Positions 12,401 to 24,021 of a stretch of DNA of 64,000 nucleotides are shown here, in pieces. Made by a program: the position numbers and the translations under genes. The DNA is from Hawksworthiomyces lignivorus. Its lineage: Eukaryota; Ascomycota; Sordariomycetes; Ophiostomatales; Ophiostomataceae. The stretch is taken from the NCBI GenBank assembly GCA_002917075.1, contig NTMA01000104.1, positions 62,001 to 126,000 on the forward strand. Reading direction: 5' to 3'. A model generated the notes under the pieces. It searched no databases and was not told the origin of the DNA. It was given only the letters and a program-made list of their open reading frames with translations. Numbering within the stretch: position 1 is the stretch's first letter; each line of letters begins with the position of its first letter.

Positions 12401-13494
12401 GCGGATCAACCGCCGACCCATGGTGGTTCTTGGTGCAGCCGAGCGAGGCATGCTACACGCATATCCCGGAACACCACACGCAGCAGCACCTGTGTCCACC
12501 AGTCGCCCACGAGATCCTGCAGAATCTACCGTGCGCAAGTCCGCCGTATTTCCGCAATGGTTTGCATCTCATGGACTTCAACACGTCTCTTTTGCGTATT
12601 GAGGATTTGGAAATGGTACATATTCGCTTCAGCGTACCTGAAGAAGTAGAGGTAGCGGCTGAAGTGGAGGTGCGGGCGCTGACCAGGGATGCCGACGGAG
12701 ACTACTTTGAGAGCGGCGACGTCCTCAAGAAACGAGCGCTCTCCCAGGCAGATTGGATCAGCGGCGGCGTCAAGCGGTACACGGTGAAAGCGCTGCTACC
12801 CGGCGACGAGGGAACAGGTATTCTGAAGGTGTACGCTGGCCGCCGTGGGCTGATGCATAGTATCAAGGACATACCACATCCTCTTGCCTTCTCCTTGCCT
12901 ATCATTCACACAGGCGACAATCCGACTTATGAATTTGTGACGCGGCATCCAACGCCGCACGCACAGCGCCACGACATTTACGTGGTGCAGCCACAGTGTC
13001 AGAGACTAGCGCTCAACAACACGTTTGTGTTCGCCATCCGGCAGCACCCCAGCTCGGTTGGAGGTGGCACCCCGATCTTGCCGTCTCACAGAACCGCATC
13101 GCCTGTGCCGTTTGCGCGACCGTCCTCGGCGATGAGCATGTCGTCGAGCGCAGCGGGATCGAACCCAATCAATAACACAATTCCTGCTGGAAGCGTCAGC
13201 GGCAGCAGCAACAGCAGCGGAAGCGGCAGCGGCACCAAGAAGCCAGCCAAGTTGGCCATCCAGACGCCAGGTGGCAAGATCTTGCGGCTTATGCGCAAAG
13301 AGGACAGAGGCAGAGGTAACGGCATTGGAGTAGGCGGTCGTCCAGCAGGCGGCGGCCTTGGAGACGAAGATATGAGCGACGGCGGCACATGGGAGACGAT
13401 TATCAAATGCAGCGAGAGGGGCGTATGGCGGGGACTGGTGCTGGCCGATCGGACTGCCCGGTGGTGTGTGTTCGCAGAGTGGATTTGCCAATGA
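9450..13494 (+). CDS. CYK3: Cyk3-like cytokinesis protein with SH3 and transglutaminase-like domains
   Basis: Two exons, 9450..9527 and 9598..13494, code about 1324 residues. The start sits in a strong context (CCGCCACCATGA). The intron (donor GTGAGT, acceptor ATAG) splits an N-terminal SH3 domain at residues about 13-75. That domain contains GSWWTGRLR and VGTFPSNFVEI, the usual SH3 core. A long proline-, glutamine- and serine-rich middle follows, with polyproline runs that may bind SH3 partners. A transglutaminase-like domain lies at about residues 800-960. Its C883 (RGCAEEYA), H926 (NHWWNAV) and D941 (IMDCC) fall in the order and spacing of a papain-like triad. In yeasts Cyk3 acts at the division site with Hof1/Inn1 and chitin synthase to build the primary septum. 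The tail has Gly/Ser runs. Identity rests on the domain order. Confidence 0.87.
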
Positions 13495-14187
13495 TGTTGC
13501 TTTTGGATCTACATGCACCTGAGGAGTCTTTTTTTTTTTTTTTTTCTTGCGATTCCTAACATTTTGCTGATGTTGTGTTTGGGAACCACGACGGGGATCT
13601 ATAAAAGGAGGAAAGGATGGGTGCATCTTTGGAGTTTTTTGGTTAACATTTTGGGCATGCTTTTGAATCACTAATAAGAAGAGACAATTCGTGTACGAAT
13701 ATGTATGTTATTTTAGAGGAATGTGAATCCGTCAAGCGTGAATACATAAAATGCGAGGATCTGTTCCACGGTGTAGATGCAACATGTAGAGTTATTCGTC
13801 AAGTGAGCTATGTAAATAATATCTTATGATGCACGTACTGTAGAGCGAACTAAAAGCTAGCAATTATACGAGGAGCAGCGCTATAACCGCACCACTAGCA
13901 AATTGCGGCCCCACTATAGCAAAACCAGCGAATCATAAACCGATATGTGCGACAGGGGTGGTTGGGGGAGCGTTATGGGGGATTATTATGCTAACGAAAG
14001 CTGGAATCTGCAACTTCGGACACTTGGTGTCGCAGCACCAGAAAGCATCAATCACCACATCCCGCTTCTCTGTGCAGTCGACTCCGACGCTTCCGAATCG
14101 ACCAGATACGCGAACCAGTACGCAGAGCGGCTTATATATAGCAACAACGATACAGCAAAAAGGCAGGGAAATTGCCGATGTGCCGCA
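13495..14187. other. CYK3 3' end and SEC8 promoter/leader
   Basis: About 690 bases between two genes on the same strand. A T17 run at 13529-13545 lies just after the CYK3 stop. An open frame runs from an ATG at 13945 into SEC8, but its first 81 codons look like leader sequence. A TATA-like word (TTATATATA, 14132-14140) lies about 50 bases before the chosen SEC8 ATG. Confidence 0.5.
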
Positions 14188-17100
14188 ATGGCCAACCGGT
14201 ACGGCGGGAGCTACCGCAACGGTAACAGCTACGGCAACTTTGGGCCACCGCCTCCGCAGCCTCAGCAGCAGCAGCAGCAGCCGCAGCAGGCTTCACCTCC
14301 GCGGCAGCGGCGACAGCAGCAGCTGCGACAGGACGATGAATACGACCCATACGGTGATGGATATAGCAGCAGTACCAGCAGAGGAGGGGGTGGCGGTGGA
14401 GACGGGTACATGAGCGCCTCGTCCCGCGACCGCGACAGAGACAGAGACAGGGACAGGGATGCGCGGCGCGGTCCACTGCCGCGGAACGGGGGCCGTCCGT
14501 CGCAGACGGCCTACCGCCAGTACGAGGAGGACGACCAGTTTGACGACCGCGGCCCGCCGGCGCCGGCTGCTGGTCGCCGCCGAGGGGGCGGCGGAGGGCA
14601 GCAGTACGGGTATGCGTCGCAGCCGCAGCAGGAGCGGCAGGGGCGGCAGGAGCGGCAGATTGGGCAGGACACGCTGGACCGGATTCGCATGGAGTGGCCG
14701 GCCATGTGCGAGACCGAGTGCGTGCCCGTGCAGATGGCGCTGCAGCTGCTGGACTCGAGCTCGGTGGGCCGGGCGCACGAGTACCGGGCGTTCCAGCGGA
14801 CGCACGCGTACCTGCAGGACTCGCTCAAGAACATTGTGCACGACTACCACCAGGGGTTCAACAGCTCCATCGGCACGTTCCACAAGATCCAGAGCAGCAT
14901 CCAGGCGTCGCAGAAAAAGGTGCGCGGGCTCAAGGAGGGGCTGGCGGCGTCGCGGGCCAGCCTGTGCAAGACGGACCCGGAGCTCAAGAAGCTGTACGCG
15001 GCGTCGCAGCAGTACGACGACCTGCTGCAGACGCTCAACGACCTCGACGAGCTGCGCCAGGTGCCCGAGCGCCTGGAGGCGCGCATCTCCGAGAAGCAGT
15101 TCCTGACCGCCGTCGAGGTCCTGCAGAACGCCCTGCGCAAGCTGCGCAAGCCCGAGCTCGACAGCATCGGCGCCCTCGGCGACCTGCGCAGCTACCTCGC
15201 CAACCAGGAGACTGCCCTCATGGATATCCTGGTCGAGGAGCTGCACGAGCACCTGTACCTCAAGTCGCCCTACTGCCAGGAGCGGTGGCAGACGCTCTCC
15301 AAGCACCAGGGCGGCGTATTTGGTGCCACCGGCGGCAGCAGCAACGGTGGTGGCGTCGGAAGCGGCGTCGGTGGCACCGGCGGTAACGGCGCCGACGGCG
15401 GCGTGAATTTTGCGCCCTTCTTTGTCCTCCTCGACAGCATGGACGTTGAGCACGCAGTCCAGGAGGACCCGGCCCGCAACCCCGAGGGCGACACGTTCTA
15501 CTACATCACGCTGGTCGTCGAATCGCTCAACAAGCTCGGCCGGCTCGAGGCCGCCGTGGACCAGCTCAAGCAGCGCCTGCCCGTCGAGCTCTTCGGCGTC
15601 GTCAACGAGACCGTCAACGAGGTCGATCAGAAGCACCCAAGCTCGCTTCGGGGCAGTGGAGGTAGCGGTGGCGGCGCAGTGGGCGGCGGCAGCGGCGCGG
15701 CCAGTGGTCTGCATATCTACGGCAGCCGCGAGACGCAGATGCGCGCCGATGTCATCTACGACCTGCTATGGACGCTGTACGGCAAGTTCGAGGCCATCGC
15801 CGAAGGCCACCGCATCTTCCACGAGTACATAAAGGCGCTCATCCGCCGCGAGGGCGCGGGCAACAACAGCGCCCTGCTCGGCAGCTTTAAGGAGCTCTGG
15901 AACCTGTACCAGAACGAGATCCGCTCGCTGCTGCACACCTACGTCACCACGGACGCTGATCTGTACCAGTTCAGCAACGGGGCTGCCGGCGGCGCCGGCG
16001 GCTTCAATGGCGGCGGGCGCGGCCCCAACGGCATGGGGCGCGACATGATCTTCAAGTTTGCCGAGACGGACGCCAAGTCGCTCGAGATGGCAACCGAGTA
16101 CGACGCCCTGGACGGCATCATCCGGGCGGCCGTTCCCGGGCTGACCAGCAACAGCGGGCGAAAGGTGGGCGCCGCTGACAAGAAGATCTCTGTGATCAGC
16201 AGCGGCGGGCGGAAGAGCACTGGCACGCCCGGCGGCCTGGGCTACGACGCTGGACAGCAGCAGGGCCCGCAGCAGGGCGACATCCACAAGGCGCTGGTAG
16301 AGCCGAGCGTGTTCAACATGAGCCTCCTCTTGCCGCCGACGCTCGTGTTCCTGCAGCGGCTCAAGGGCATCGTGCCGCCCGGGTCAGATCTAGCCACGAG
16401 CACGCTGACGTCGTTCTTGGACAACTTCCTGGTAAACGTGTTCCAGCCGCAGCTAGATGAGACACTGGGCAAGCTGAGCGACGCGGTGTTCGGCGAGGCG
16501 GACGCGTTCCAGCCAGATCCCACGTGGAGCCAGGTGGCGCGGAGGCCCGTGTTCAAGGGCACGACGGCCTTCTTCTCGGTGGTCACGTCGTTCTGCCGCA
16601 TGCTAGGCACAATACCACACGATCAGGCGCTCAGCTCGCTCATCATCACACAGATGATGCGCTACTACGACCGCTGCTTCAGCTGGTACAAGGCGCTGGT
16701 GACTAAGACGCAAGCCCGGGAACAGGAACTGCAGGGCGCCGGCGGCACTACGGCTAGCGTCAACGATGACAGCGACGCCGCAGACTCTAAGCGGCTGCGA
16801 GTGTCAGCAGTGCTTGCGCTCGAGGCCGGTGAGATAGCCAAGACGGCCCAGGAGCTGTGGTCAGTGGACGAAGAACTGGCTGCCGCAGCTGCCGCAGCAG
16901 CCGCGGCGTCATCCGCGTCGCAGACGGCAGCGGCAGCGCAGCAGTCTCAGCCGGGGGCTCTCATAAAGAAGCGCAAGCTTCTCCAGAGAGAGGTAGAGCT
17001 GCTGATTGCCCGATCCAGCGCCAACGGCTCGCACCTGGACATGAGCGACGTCATCTCAGACCGCGAGACCATCACGGCGCTGTGCCTGCTGTACACCAGC

Positions 17101-18087
17101 ATGAAGTGGCTGTCGGTGAAGATCAACAGTCTGCGGCATATTACGCGGCAGGATACGGACTCTTCGTCAGCACGGACGTCTCTGACCAAGCCCGACAAGC
17201 AGCGGTGGACGCTACTTAACGATTCGAGCAAGGCGCTGACCGACGAGTCGCTTGTGTACCTTCCAATGACCCAAGAGACTGTTCAGTAAGGACCTCTCCC
17301 CGTACAATTTCTACCAAAATCTTTTTGATCGACATTTGCTCTTTTCTTGCCATTTCCAGGCATTGGGTGACATTCTAGCTAACTCCCACCAAGGTCTTTC
17401 GACAGCATCGTCTCCTCATACGAGGAGCTGGCGGCGACGGCGCTTCTGACACTCCATCTGGAAGTCCGCTGCCGCATTGCCTACGCTCTGGGCGTCGCCT
17501 TGTCGCCTGAGGAAACAGCGCCCTACTTGCTGGACCAAGACGTCAACGAGCCTGACCCGCAGATCCTGGCGCTCAATAGCGAGCTGATCGCGTATGACGA
17601 GACAGTGGTGCGCTGCCTGCGCGACCGTGAAGTGGAATTTGTGCGCACCGGACTTGGCCGGCTCATCAATGCCTACCTGGTGGGCAACGCCAAGCGGGTG
17701 ACGCCAATGAACACGCGGGGCTGCGGACGCATGCAGCTTAATATCCTTGTGCTGCAGCAGAATCTCAAGAATGTAGAAGAGGGTGTCGACTTGGCGCGGG
17801 CAGCCAACTACTACGCGTTGTTTGACCAAGGACCAGACGCCATCGTAGCCAAGGCGAAGGCATCCAAAGAGCAGAGAGAAGCTGCAGGCGGTAGCGGAGA
17901 GAATGGAGATACAGATAAAGAAGTGGGCGACAACAGCGATGTTTTTACATACGACGAGCTCAAGGAGCTACTTGAGCTCTTCTACTCAGAGCCTCTCGCC
18001 AACCCAGAGCGCGGCATCGAAAATGCAGCACGGCGGCAAATGGGTGAGAAGCTGATGGAGCTAGGTGAGCATCTGTGGCAGATGTAA
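14188..18087 (+). CDS. SEC8: Exocyst complex subunit Sec8
   Basis: Two exons, 14188..17285 and 17394..18087, code about 1263 residues. The exocyst tethers secretory vesicles to the plasma membrane at hyphal tips and septa. The family-specific N-terminal region begins near residue 157. It contains PVQMALQLLDSSS, HQGFNSSIGTFHKIQ, SQKKVRGLKEGL and ELHEHLYLKSPYC, all typical of Sec8. A glutamine-rich head and a RD-dipeptide repeat precede it. The intron donor overlaps an in-frame stop (CA|GTAAGG), so an unspliced message ends at once. Splicing gives MTQETVQ-SFDSIVSSYEE and continues to a conserved C-terminus. Start choice: ATG 14188 begins MANRYGG; an in-frame ATG at 13945 would add 81 unlikely residues. 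Several glycine, alanine and serine inserts make it longer than the yeast protein. Confidence 0.9.
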
Positions 18088-19540
18088 GAGCCAGGGGGTG
18101 AGGTACAAATCGTGAGCTGTTCTTTTTTGCTTTTCTGGTTTATACTGTTTATCTGGCGCCAAGGACACCACACCTTGAATAAAGCGAGTTATTCTTTCGC
18201 ATCACTGTTCCTCTCGTGATACATGCGAGACTGGCAGTACTTGACGTGATGTTTTCTTTTGCTGGACTCGCCAATCAGCTGGAAGGACAAACGCCAGTGT
18301 AGCACAGCTCCCTCATTTTACAGACGTATCTTGGATTCGTGCGCGTGTGAAAAGAGCGCCAATCTCCTTCTGGCGAAGCCTTGCTCATTCATCAAGCACA
18401 GACGCAAGGCTGGCTGGCTGGCCGCCAATAGACCCAAGCCCACCGCCGGCAGAGGCCGCAAGCCCCCCGATCGAGCAAGATTAGCAACAAATAATTAAGG
18501 GGTACAATGGACTGGGTTGGGTTGGTATAGAGGAAGAAGTGGGGCTGGTTTAATTGCGCCAAAATTTGAGAGACGGCTTCTTCTCTCTGCTGACCTTCTG
18601 TCCCTCTCTCTGTGCTTCCAATCAGATCTTGTCTTTCGACTGTGCTTTTACATGTAGCATACAAGAGCTAATCCGTAGAATCCGTAGAGTAATAACCATG
18701 GAGTCTAGGGGAGACTTGTCCAGATCGTAGGCAAAACAAGCTTCATCATTCTTGGCTGGCGATGCCAATATTGCCACGCCTAAATTGCAATGCTTAATTT
18801 GGGTGCCTGAAAGACCCAAAGAGCCCAAGATACCTTGCCAGATCGGCCGTCTGAGAGAGCGAACCAGTGAGTTTCTTCATCAGACTCCGCACGTTTTTTG
18901 TCTTGGCAAAGCCCAATTCCAGTCAGAAAATTTTCATCTTGCCATCTCCACAAAAGGAGACTGGAACGACACAGGAAACAATACAATGACTTTCGGTGGA
19001 CCTAACTGAAAGTGTTCGAAAGTACGTGTACACAAACCAAAATCGACACTAGGAAATAAGAAAAGGGGGGAGGCCTCATGGTGGTGTCCCAAGACAAAGA
19101 AAGGTGCTGTGCGTCAGGGGCTCTGATTGACTGGGGACGAATGGTTGGTGAATCTTTGAGGTTGCGCGATTGGCCGAGAGGTGTCGATGGTCTAGTGGCA
19201 AAAACTTTGGGGAAAACCACACGGTGAAAGAAGTAGAAGAAGTAGAAAATGAAGAGGAGAAGAGAGAGTAAGGGGATGATAGCCGAATAAGCATAGTCCG
19301 TACTCCGTGGACACCTGAGAAGAAAATGAGAATTGCGTGTTTGAGAATCACATGCGTATTGAGTACTCTGGAGAGAAGAGCAGAGGAACGTACTACAGGT
19401 ACATTGGCGAGATTAGCTATTCTAGAACAGCAGAAAGGAGAGTCTGTCGTGGGATTGTTGGTAATATTCGATGTTGGCCACTGATATCCTCTCGCACTTT
19501 CCTCATTCGGATCAACAGACTGTTTTCTTCTTTCATTCAT

Positions 19541-19544
<4 letters not shown>

Positions 19545-19593
<49 letters not shown>
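19545..19593. repeat. Uninterrupted T49 homopolymer
   Basis: Forty-nine consecutive T on the plus strand, far longer than other T runs in the window (about 16-27). It could be slippage, or the A-tail of an old retroposed sequence on the minus strand. No target-site duplication was recognised by eye. Confidence 0.95.
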
Positions 19594-19594
<1 letters not shown>

Positions 19595-20345
19595 ATATTT
19601 ACTTTTTCTGCCTTGTTTTTGCTTTTGGATGTTCCTCTTTTCTTTTCACTCGCTCTTATCGTTCAACTAGCCTGTTCCTTGGCCATGGATCGTTCTCCTA
19701 GGGCGGTGACAGCGGTAACATAACGTTTCACTATTATTAGCTATTAAAGTGATTGTATGCATGATGGAGGAAAGGCAACGTCAAAAGCAGCAAGGATCGG
19801 TCGTCATAATAGAGTGACGGCGTGTCTCAACGCGGCCAGACTGTCCAGAGGAAAAACAAGGTTGCGAAAAAAACGGTAAGAGTCTCGTCACTAGATTAAT
19901 GTCAAGTACGGAGTAATACTGCGCAAAAAAGAAAGTGGTGACGTTTTCCGCCCTTGTCCATGGCTACTGAGTGCTTTAGATGAACCCCTTGCTACAATCT
20001 TTTGCCAACGCTCTTTCCTTGTCTTCCTTGATCTTTTATGGTAATAGTGCAACCCAGTATTAATCTATTCTAGCAGCAGTTCCAGAAAAAGGGAAAGACG
20101 GGATAGAAAAGAAAACTGGCTTTTGCACGTGTGCATCTCGCCTTTATTATACGTAAAACACACAAGTGCTTTGTCCGGAAACGTCTTGTGCATGTCATTA
20201 ATATTAGCAGGATGGGGGTGCGGAGTATTCTTGTTTGTCCTACTCCGTACATACAAGTGTTCCCTACTCCTTAGGGAGATGCAAAGAAAGTGACTTTCCG
20301 TGCAACATGGGCATCATTGCGGATGATTGGAAACGTTGGGCAGAC

Positions 20346-20408
20346 GGGCATGTTAAACATGCTAGACATGCTTGACACTCTGGATACGCTGAACACACTG
20401 GACACGTT
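20346..20408. repeat. 9-bp degenerate minisatellite, seven units
   Basis: Seven consecutive 9-base units close to GGACACGCT (for example AAACATGCT, AGACATGCT, GGATACGCT, GGACACGTT). Read on the minus strand in one frame it would give a three-residue repeat of the form x-Ser-Val/Met, but nothing supports translation. Confidence 0.8.
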
Positions 20409-21529
20409 GGAACAATCTGTGTTCCCGGTAATGTTGGCGCTATGTCGCGATTGAGCCCCCTTCAACTTTGTTCAGCCTAGTGGCCTTCGGATGCGCAAAG
20501 ACGATTCAGCTATCTTGCGTCGTTTGTTTGCTTACTTGCTTGCTTGTGCTTGCTTGGGGAATGGTGGCTACATTCTTCGGCTTGCTGCTCGGGGGCCATT
20601 TCTAAGAATAGAAAAGCCACAGAGAGCTAACCTATGTCTTTCTACCTGTCTAACTATGCGTGCAGATAAATCCTGCTTGTTTTCTTTATTGTTATCATTC
20701 TTTTTTCTTGTCAGAAGAGAGAGTGCCAAAAGCCAAAGGGTAAGGACGCGTCCACAATTGTAGCATTGTAGAATTGCAGAACTGCAGATCGAGAAGCCTC
20801 AGGATGTCCATCTCTCCATATCCCTCCCACATCCCCGCGTCCTGGAGAGAAAGACCCTTCCGCCTTTTATCGGGTGATCCCTTGCAGCACTCTAATTGTC
20901 CGTTGCTAGCATATGCTCAATCTCTTCAACAGACTGTCATCATACCTTTCGGTTTTCTCTCTCTTTTGGCCACACACACTTGATTCACAACTCAGCCCTC
21001 GTATACGTGTTACATTGATCCCGTCACACGCACTTGTTTATTGGCGATCTTGCGCTTCCAGCTTGTGCGTTTGTTCTGCATGCCGACTGAAGACCTACCT
21101 AATCAAGACCAAATTGGGTCACATCTTAGCTCCTATCAGTGTCTCTGGGCTGTGCTCCGCGTCGAAAGGCCACACCTGTAAAGTGTCGCCAAAGCCACAC
21201 GCTGCAAAAGCATACGTATTGGGCAGACGAGAAGTCGGTATTCCTCTACGCTTAGGTGTATCTCCCCATTTGTGCAGTCGCCAAAAGAGGTAACGCCAAG
21301 TCAGTCTAAAAGGGAAAGAAGAAGGACCAAAGAGGGAAAAGAGGAAGGAACAGAAGGAACAGAAAATAGGACGAGAAAGAACCAGCAGCCACCATCTGGT
21401 CGCGACTTCTCTCTTCTCCGCCCCACGAAGGGGGGGTCTGGCTATTACCACTGTTCCTTTAAAATAATTATTGCTGGGCTCCGTCAATGTACCTGGGGCC
21501 CTGACGACTACGCTATTATCTCCATTTAA

Positions 21530-21860
21530 TCTTCCCAATTTTTTTTTTAATTCGCATCTCCTTTTTTTCTTCCCCCCTTCATTAATACTGGAGTCCACTG
21601 TTCGTTCACCTTGCTCTGCCACCGTCTTATTTTACCTCTTCCTACCTTTTCTTACTTTTTCTCCCTTCTTCTCTTTGTCCTCTTTTCTCTCGTTTCGCTC
21701 GCTCGCTCGCTCGCTCGCTTGCCTTTTGTCCTCCCAAAAACAAGTCACATTCTTTTTGAGCCTTGACGCGACTCTTTTCCGTGCATTTCGTTTGCTCTCC
21801 CTCGTACCCTCTTCGAGCTTGGCGTGGTCACCCGTTTTCCTCTCCCTTTCCCGTCTCCGA
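21530..21860 (+). promoter_or_regulatory. CT-rich promoter/leader region of KNR4
   Basis: The plus strand is dominated by C and T, including a GCTC tandem run at 21697-21719. It lies 240-570 bases before the KNR4 ATG, on the correct strand for a fungal CT-rich core promoter or 5' UTR. The function is inferred. Confidence 0.4.
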
Positions 21861-22099
21861 TCCGCCCTTGACAAACTACCACGATATCACCCGCCCGCGT
21901 GTTATCTCTCCACGCTGACTTGTACATCGATTGACGATTTGCCCTGTCTTTTAACCGGTGGACTTAACTCCTCGTCCCTTTTCTGCGGCCATCTACAACA
22001 ACACGCCGGATTTTCTCATTTCGCGGAGGAACCCACTACCAGCGTTCTCCGCTCGTTTGCGCGTTGGCCGTCACAGCCAACAAACGCATCTCGCCGATC

Positions 22100-24021
22100 A
22101 TGTTTTCGTAAGTCCAGTTCCTGTGGCTGTCTATCCAATAGACGAGACACGAAGGGAATAGAAAGACATATGGCCGTATCCAGATTGACTGACAAACGGC
22201 CATGCTCGGCCCCTGCCTTCAATAGCTCCGTCAAAAGTATCTGGCATGCTATGACTAGTTATGACAGACGTACGTTCTTTATAACAGGATGAGCCTCCCC
22301 TACCTTTTCTCTTTTCATTTACTTTTCAAGTTGCAAAGGCTGTCCCTAACCAATAACTGCTTCGCCACACAGATTCCAACTATAACTCCCCATACCGCAC
22401 CGGCCAGCATGTGCCGCTTAACCAAGAAACCGGCCGAATGAGTGCGCTGGCTTCTGTAGCCACTGCCGCTGAATCCCGCCATGATGTTTCTTCGCCATAC
22501 TCTGACCGTGTCCGCAGTCCGACATTAGGTAGCGGCAGTCCACGAATGGCGCCGACTTCCGGCAACCAGCAGCCATACTCGCCCGGCGCGCGATCTGAGA
22601 GTGCACGGCGCCAGAGCCAAATGGGCGATGGTTTTGAGATGCAGAGTCCGACTGGCGAGATCCCCATGCAGTCTTTCCAAGATGGCCTGCCGCCGCCACC
22701 GCCCATATCCAACTCCTGGAAACGGATAGATAAGTGGGCCGACGAAAATTACCCAGAGCTCTTCGATCAACTCTGCGAAGGCTGCACGAACAACGATCTG
22801 AACGAGCTAGAACATGTCCTTGACTGCTCGTTACCCATGGACGTTCGAGAGTCATTACAAATCCACGACGGCCAAGAGCGAGGCGGCATCCCAACTGGAA
22901 TTATCTTTGGCTCAATGCTCCTCGACTGCGAAGAAATTGTTCAGGAATGGGACAACTGGCGCAAAGTCAACACAGAATTTCTCCAGGAGTCTGCCGCTGC
23001 TGCCGCTGCTGCTGCTGCCGCTGCCGCCGCTGCGCAGCCTTCTCTTTCCTCAAAATTGGGCAATGGCAGTGCGGCTGGTGCTAGTACCAGCGACAGTGTC
23101 AGTGGCAGCGATGAGGCTTCTTCTTCGAGATCCGTACCGACCTCAACTGGCAACAACAACACCATGTGGAGACAGGAGCTCCTAGCCCGCCAAGACTGCA
23201 TTCCTGCCGGTGCTGTTCAAAAAGCCTATGCTCACCCAGCTTGGATTCCGCTTGTGCGCGACTGGGGTGGCAACAACCTGGCTGTTGATCTATCTCCTGG
23301 TCCACGGGGCCAATGGGGCCAGGTCATTATGTTCGGCCGTGACTACGATACAAAATATGTCGTGGCTCGGTCATGGACAGCCTTTCTTGCCCTGGTCGCG
23401 GACGACCTAAACAGCGGGAAATGGTATATCGACGAGGATAACAAGGAGCTCAAACTGCGCGAATTCAAGAGCACCCGTGTTGAGCCCCCCTACTTTGACA
23501 TTCTCCGGTGGCGGATGGACCAAAAGTATGGTCGCCGCGTTGCAAAGCGGAAATCAGTTGTGCCAAGAGCCACAGGATCACCCACAGGCACCGGATCGCC
23601 CTATGCCAGTCCCACCGAACCTAATGCTCCAGACCGAGGCCGGCAGCTGCAGCGACTTAGCGCCAACTCGCCACTTGCAAGTCCCAACCGTCCGGGGTAT
23701 GGCAGCAAGCTGAGTCCCTTGGCCCGTGTGACCGAAGAAACATCGCTCCCCGAACTCGACTTGACACTACCAGATGACAAGGACTCGGAGAGGTTGGTCG
23801 AAGTAGACACGCCACGAGCGAGCAACGAGGAAGCAAGGGCTGCAAGAGCTACAATAGCTGTCACAAAAGCATCTACCTTAGCTTCGACGCCTAGCGGTAG
23901 CAGCAGCCCAATCATCGTCAATGACGAAAATGCAAACCCTGCTACATCCGGAAAGAAGATTGCAACTGTCGAAGCGACCGGAGCTACTAGCGCAGATGGG
24001 ATGAAGACGATCGAGATATGA
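22100..24021 (+). CDS. KNR4: Knr4/Smi1-family regulator of 1,3-beta-glucan synthesis
   Basis: Three exons, 22100..22107, 22226..22269 and 22373..24021, code about 566 residues. The first exon has only eight coding bases (ATG TTT TC), spliced with donor GTAAGT. Joining gives MFSSVKSIWHAMTSYDRH, then NYNSPYRTGQHVPL, which fits the N-terminus of filamentous-fungal Knr4/GS-1 proteins. A start at the downstream in-frame ATG would lose this segment. The SMI1_KNR4 domain spans about residues 132-390 (SWKRIDKWADENYPEL through DCIPAGAVQKAYAHPAWIP and RDWGGNNLAVDLSPGP). A 14-alanine run (225-238) interrupts it. The C-terminus is Ser/Thr/Pro-rich and probably disordered. Knr4 links cell-wall integrity signalling to glucan and chitin synthase and to growth control. 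Confidence 0.9.

Larger units (their letters stand above)
18088..22099. other. 4-kb intergenic region between SEC8 and KNR4
   Basis: No convincing gene. The left part holds the SEC8 3' UTR. The middle holds a T49 run (19545-19593), TACGGAGTA-type motifs at 19907-19915 and 20241-20249 with a near match at 19301-19309, and a 9-base minisatellite (20346-20408). The right part (about 21530-21860) is strongly pyrimidine-rich and is probably KNR4 promoter and 5' leader. ORFs here owe their length to simple sequence. Confidence 0.55.

Noticed and set aside
13945..14187. In-frame N-terminal extension of SEC8 from the ATG at 13945
   Set aside because: The 81 extra residues resemble leader DNA, a TATA-like word lies inside them, and the ATG at 14188 gives a more family-like start.
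14293..15714. 473-codon ORF antisense to SEC8
   Set aside because: A mirror of GC-rich SEC8 codons, with low-complexity Ala/Leu/Val/Arg content and no motif.
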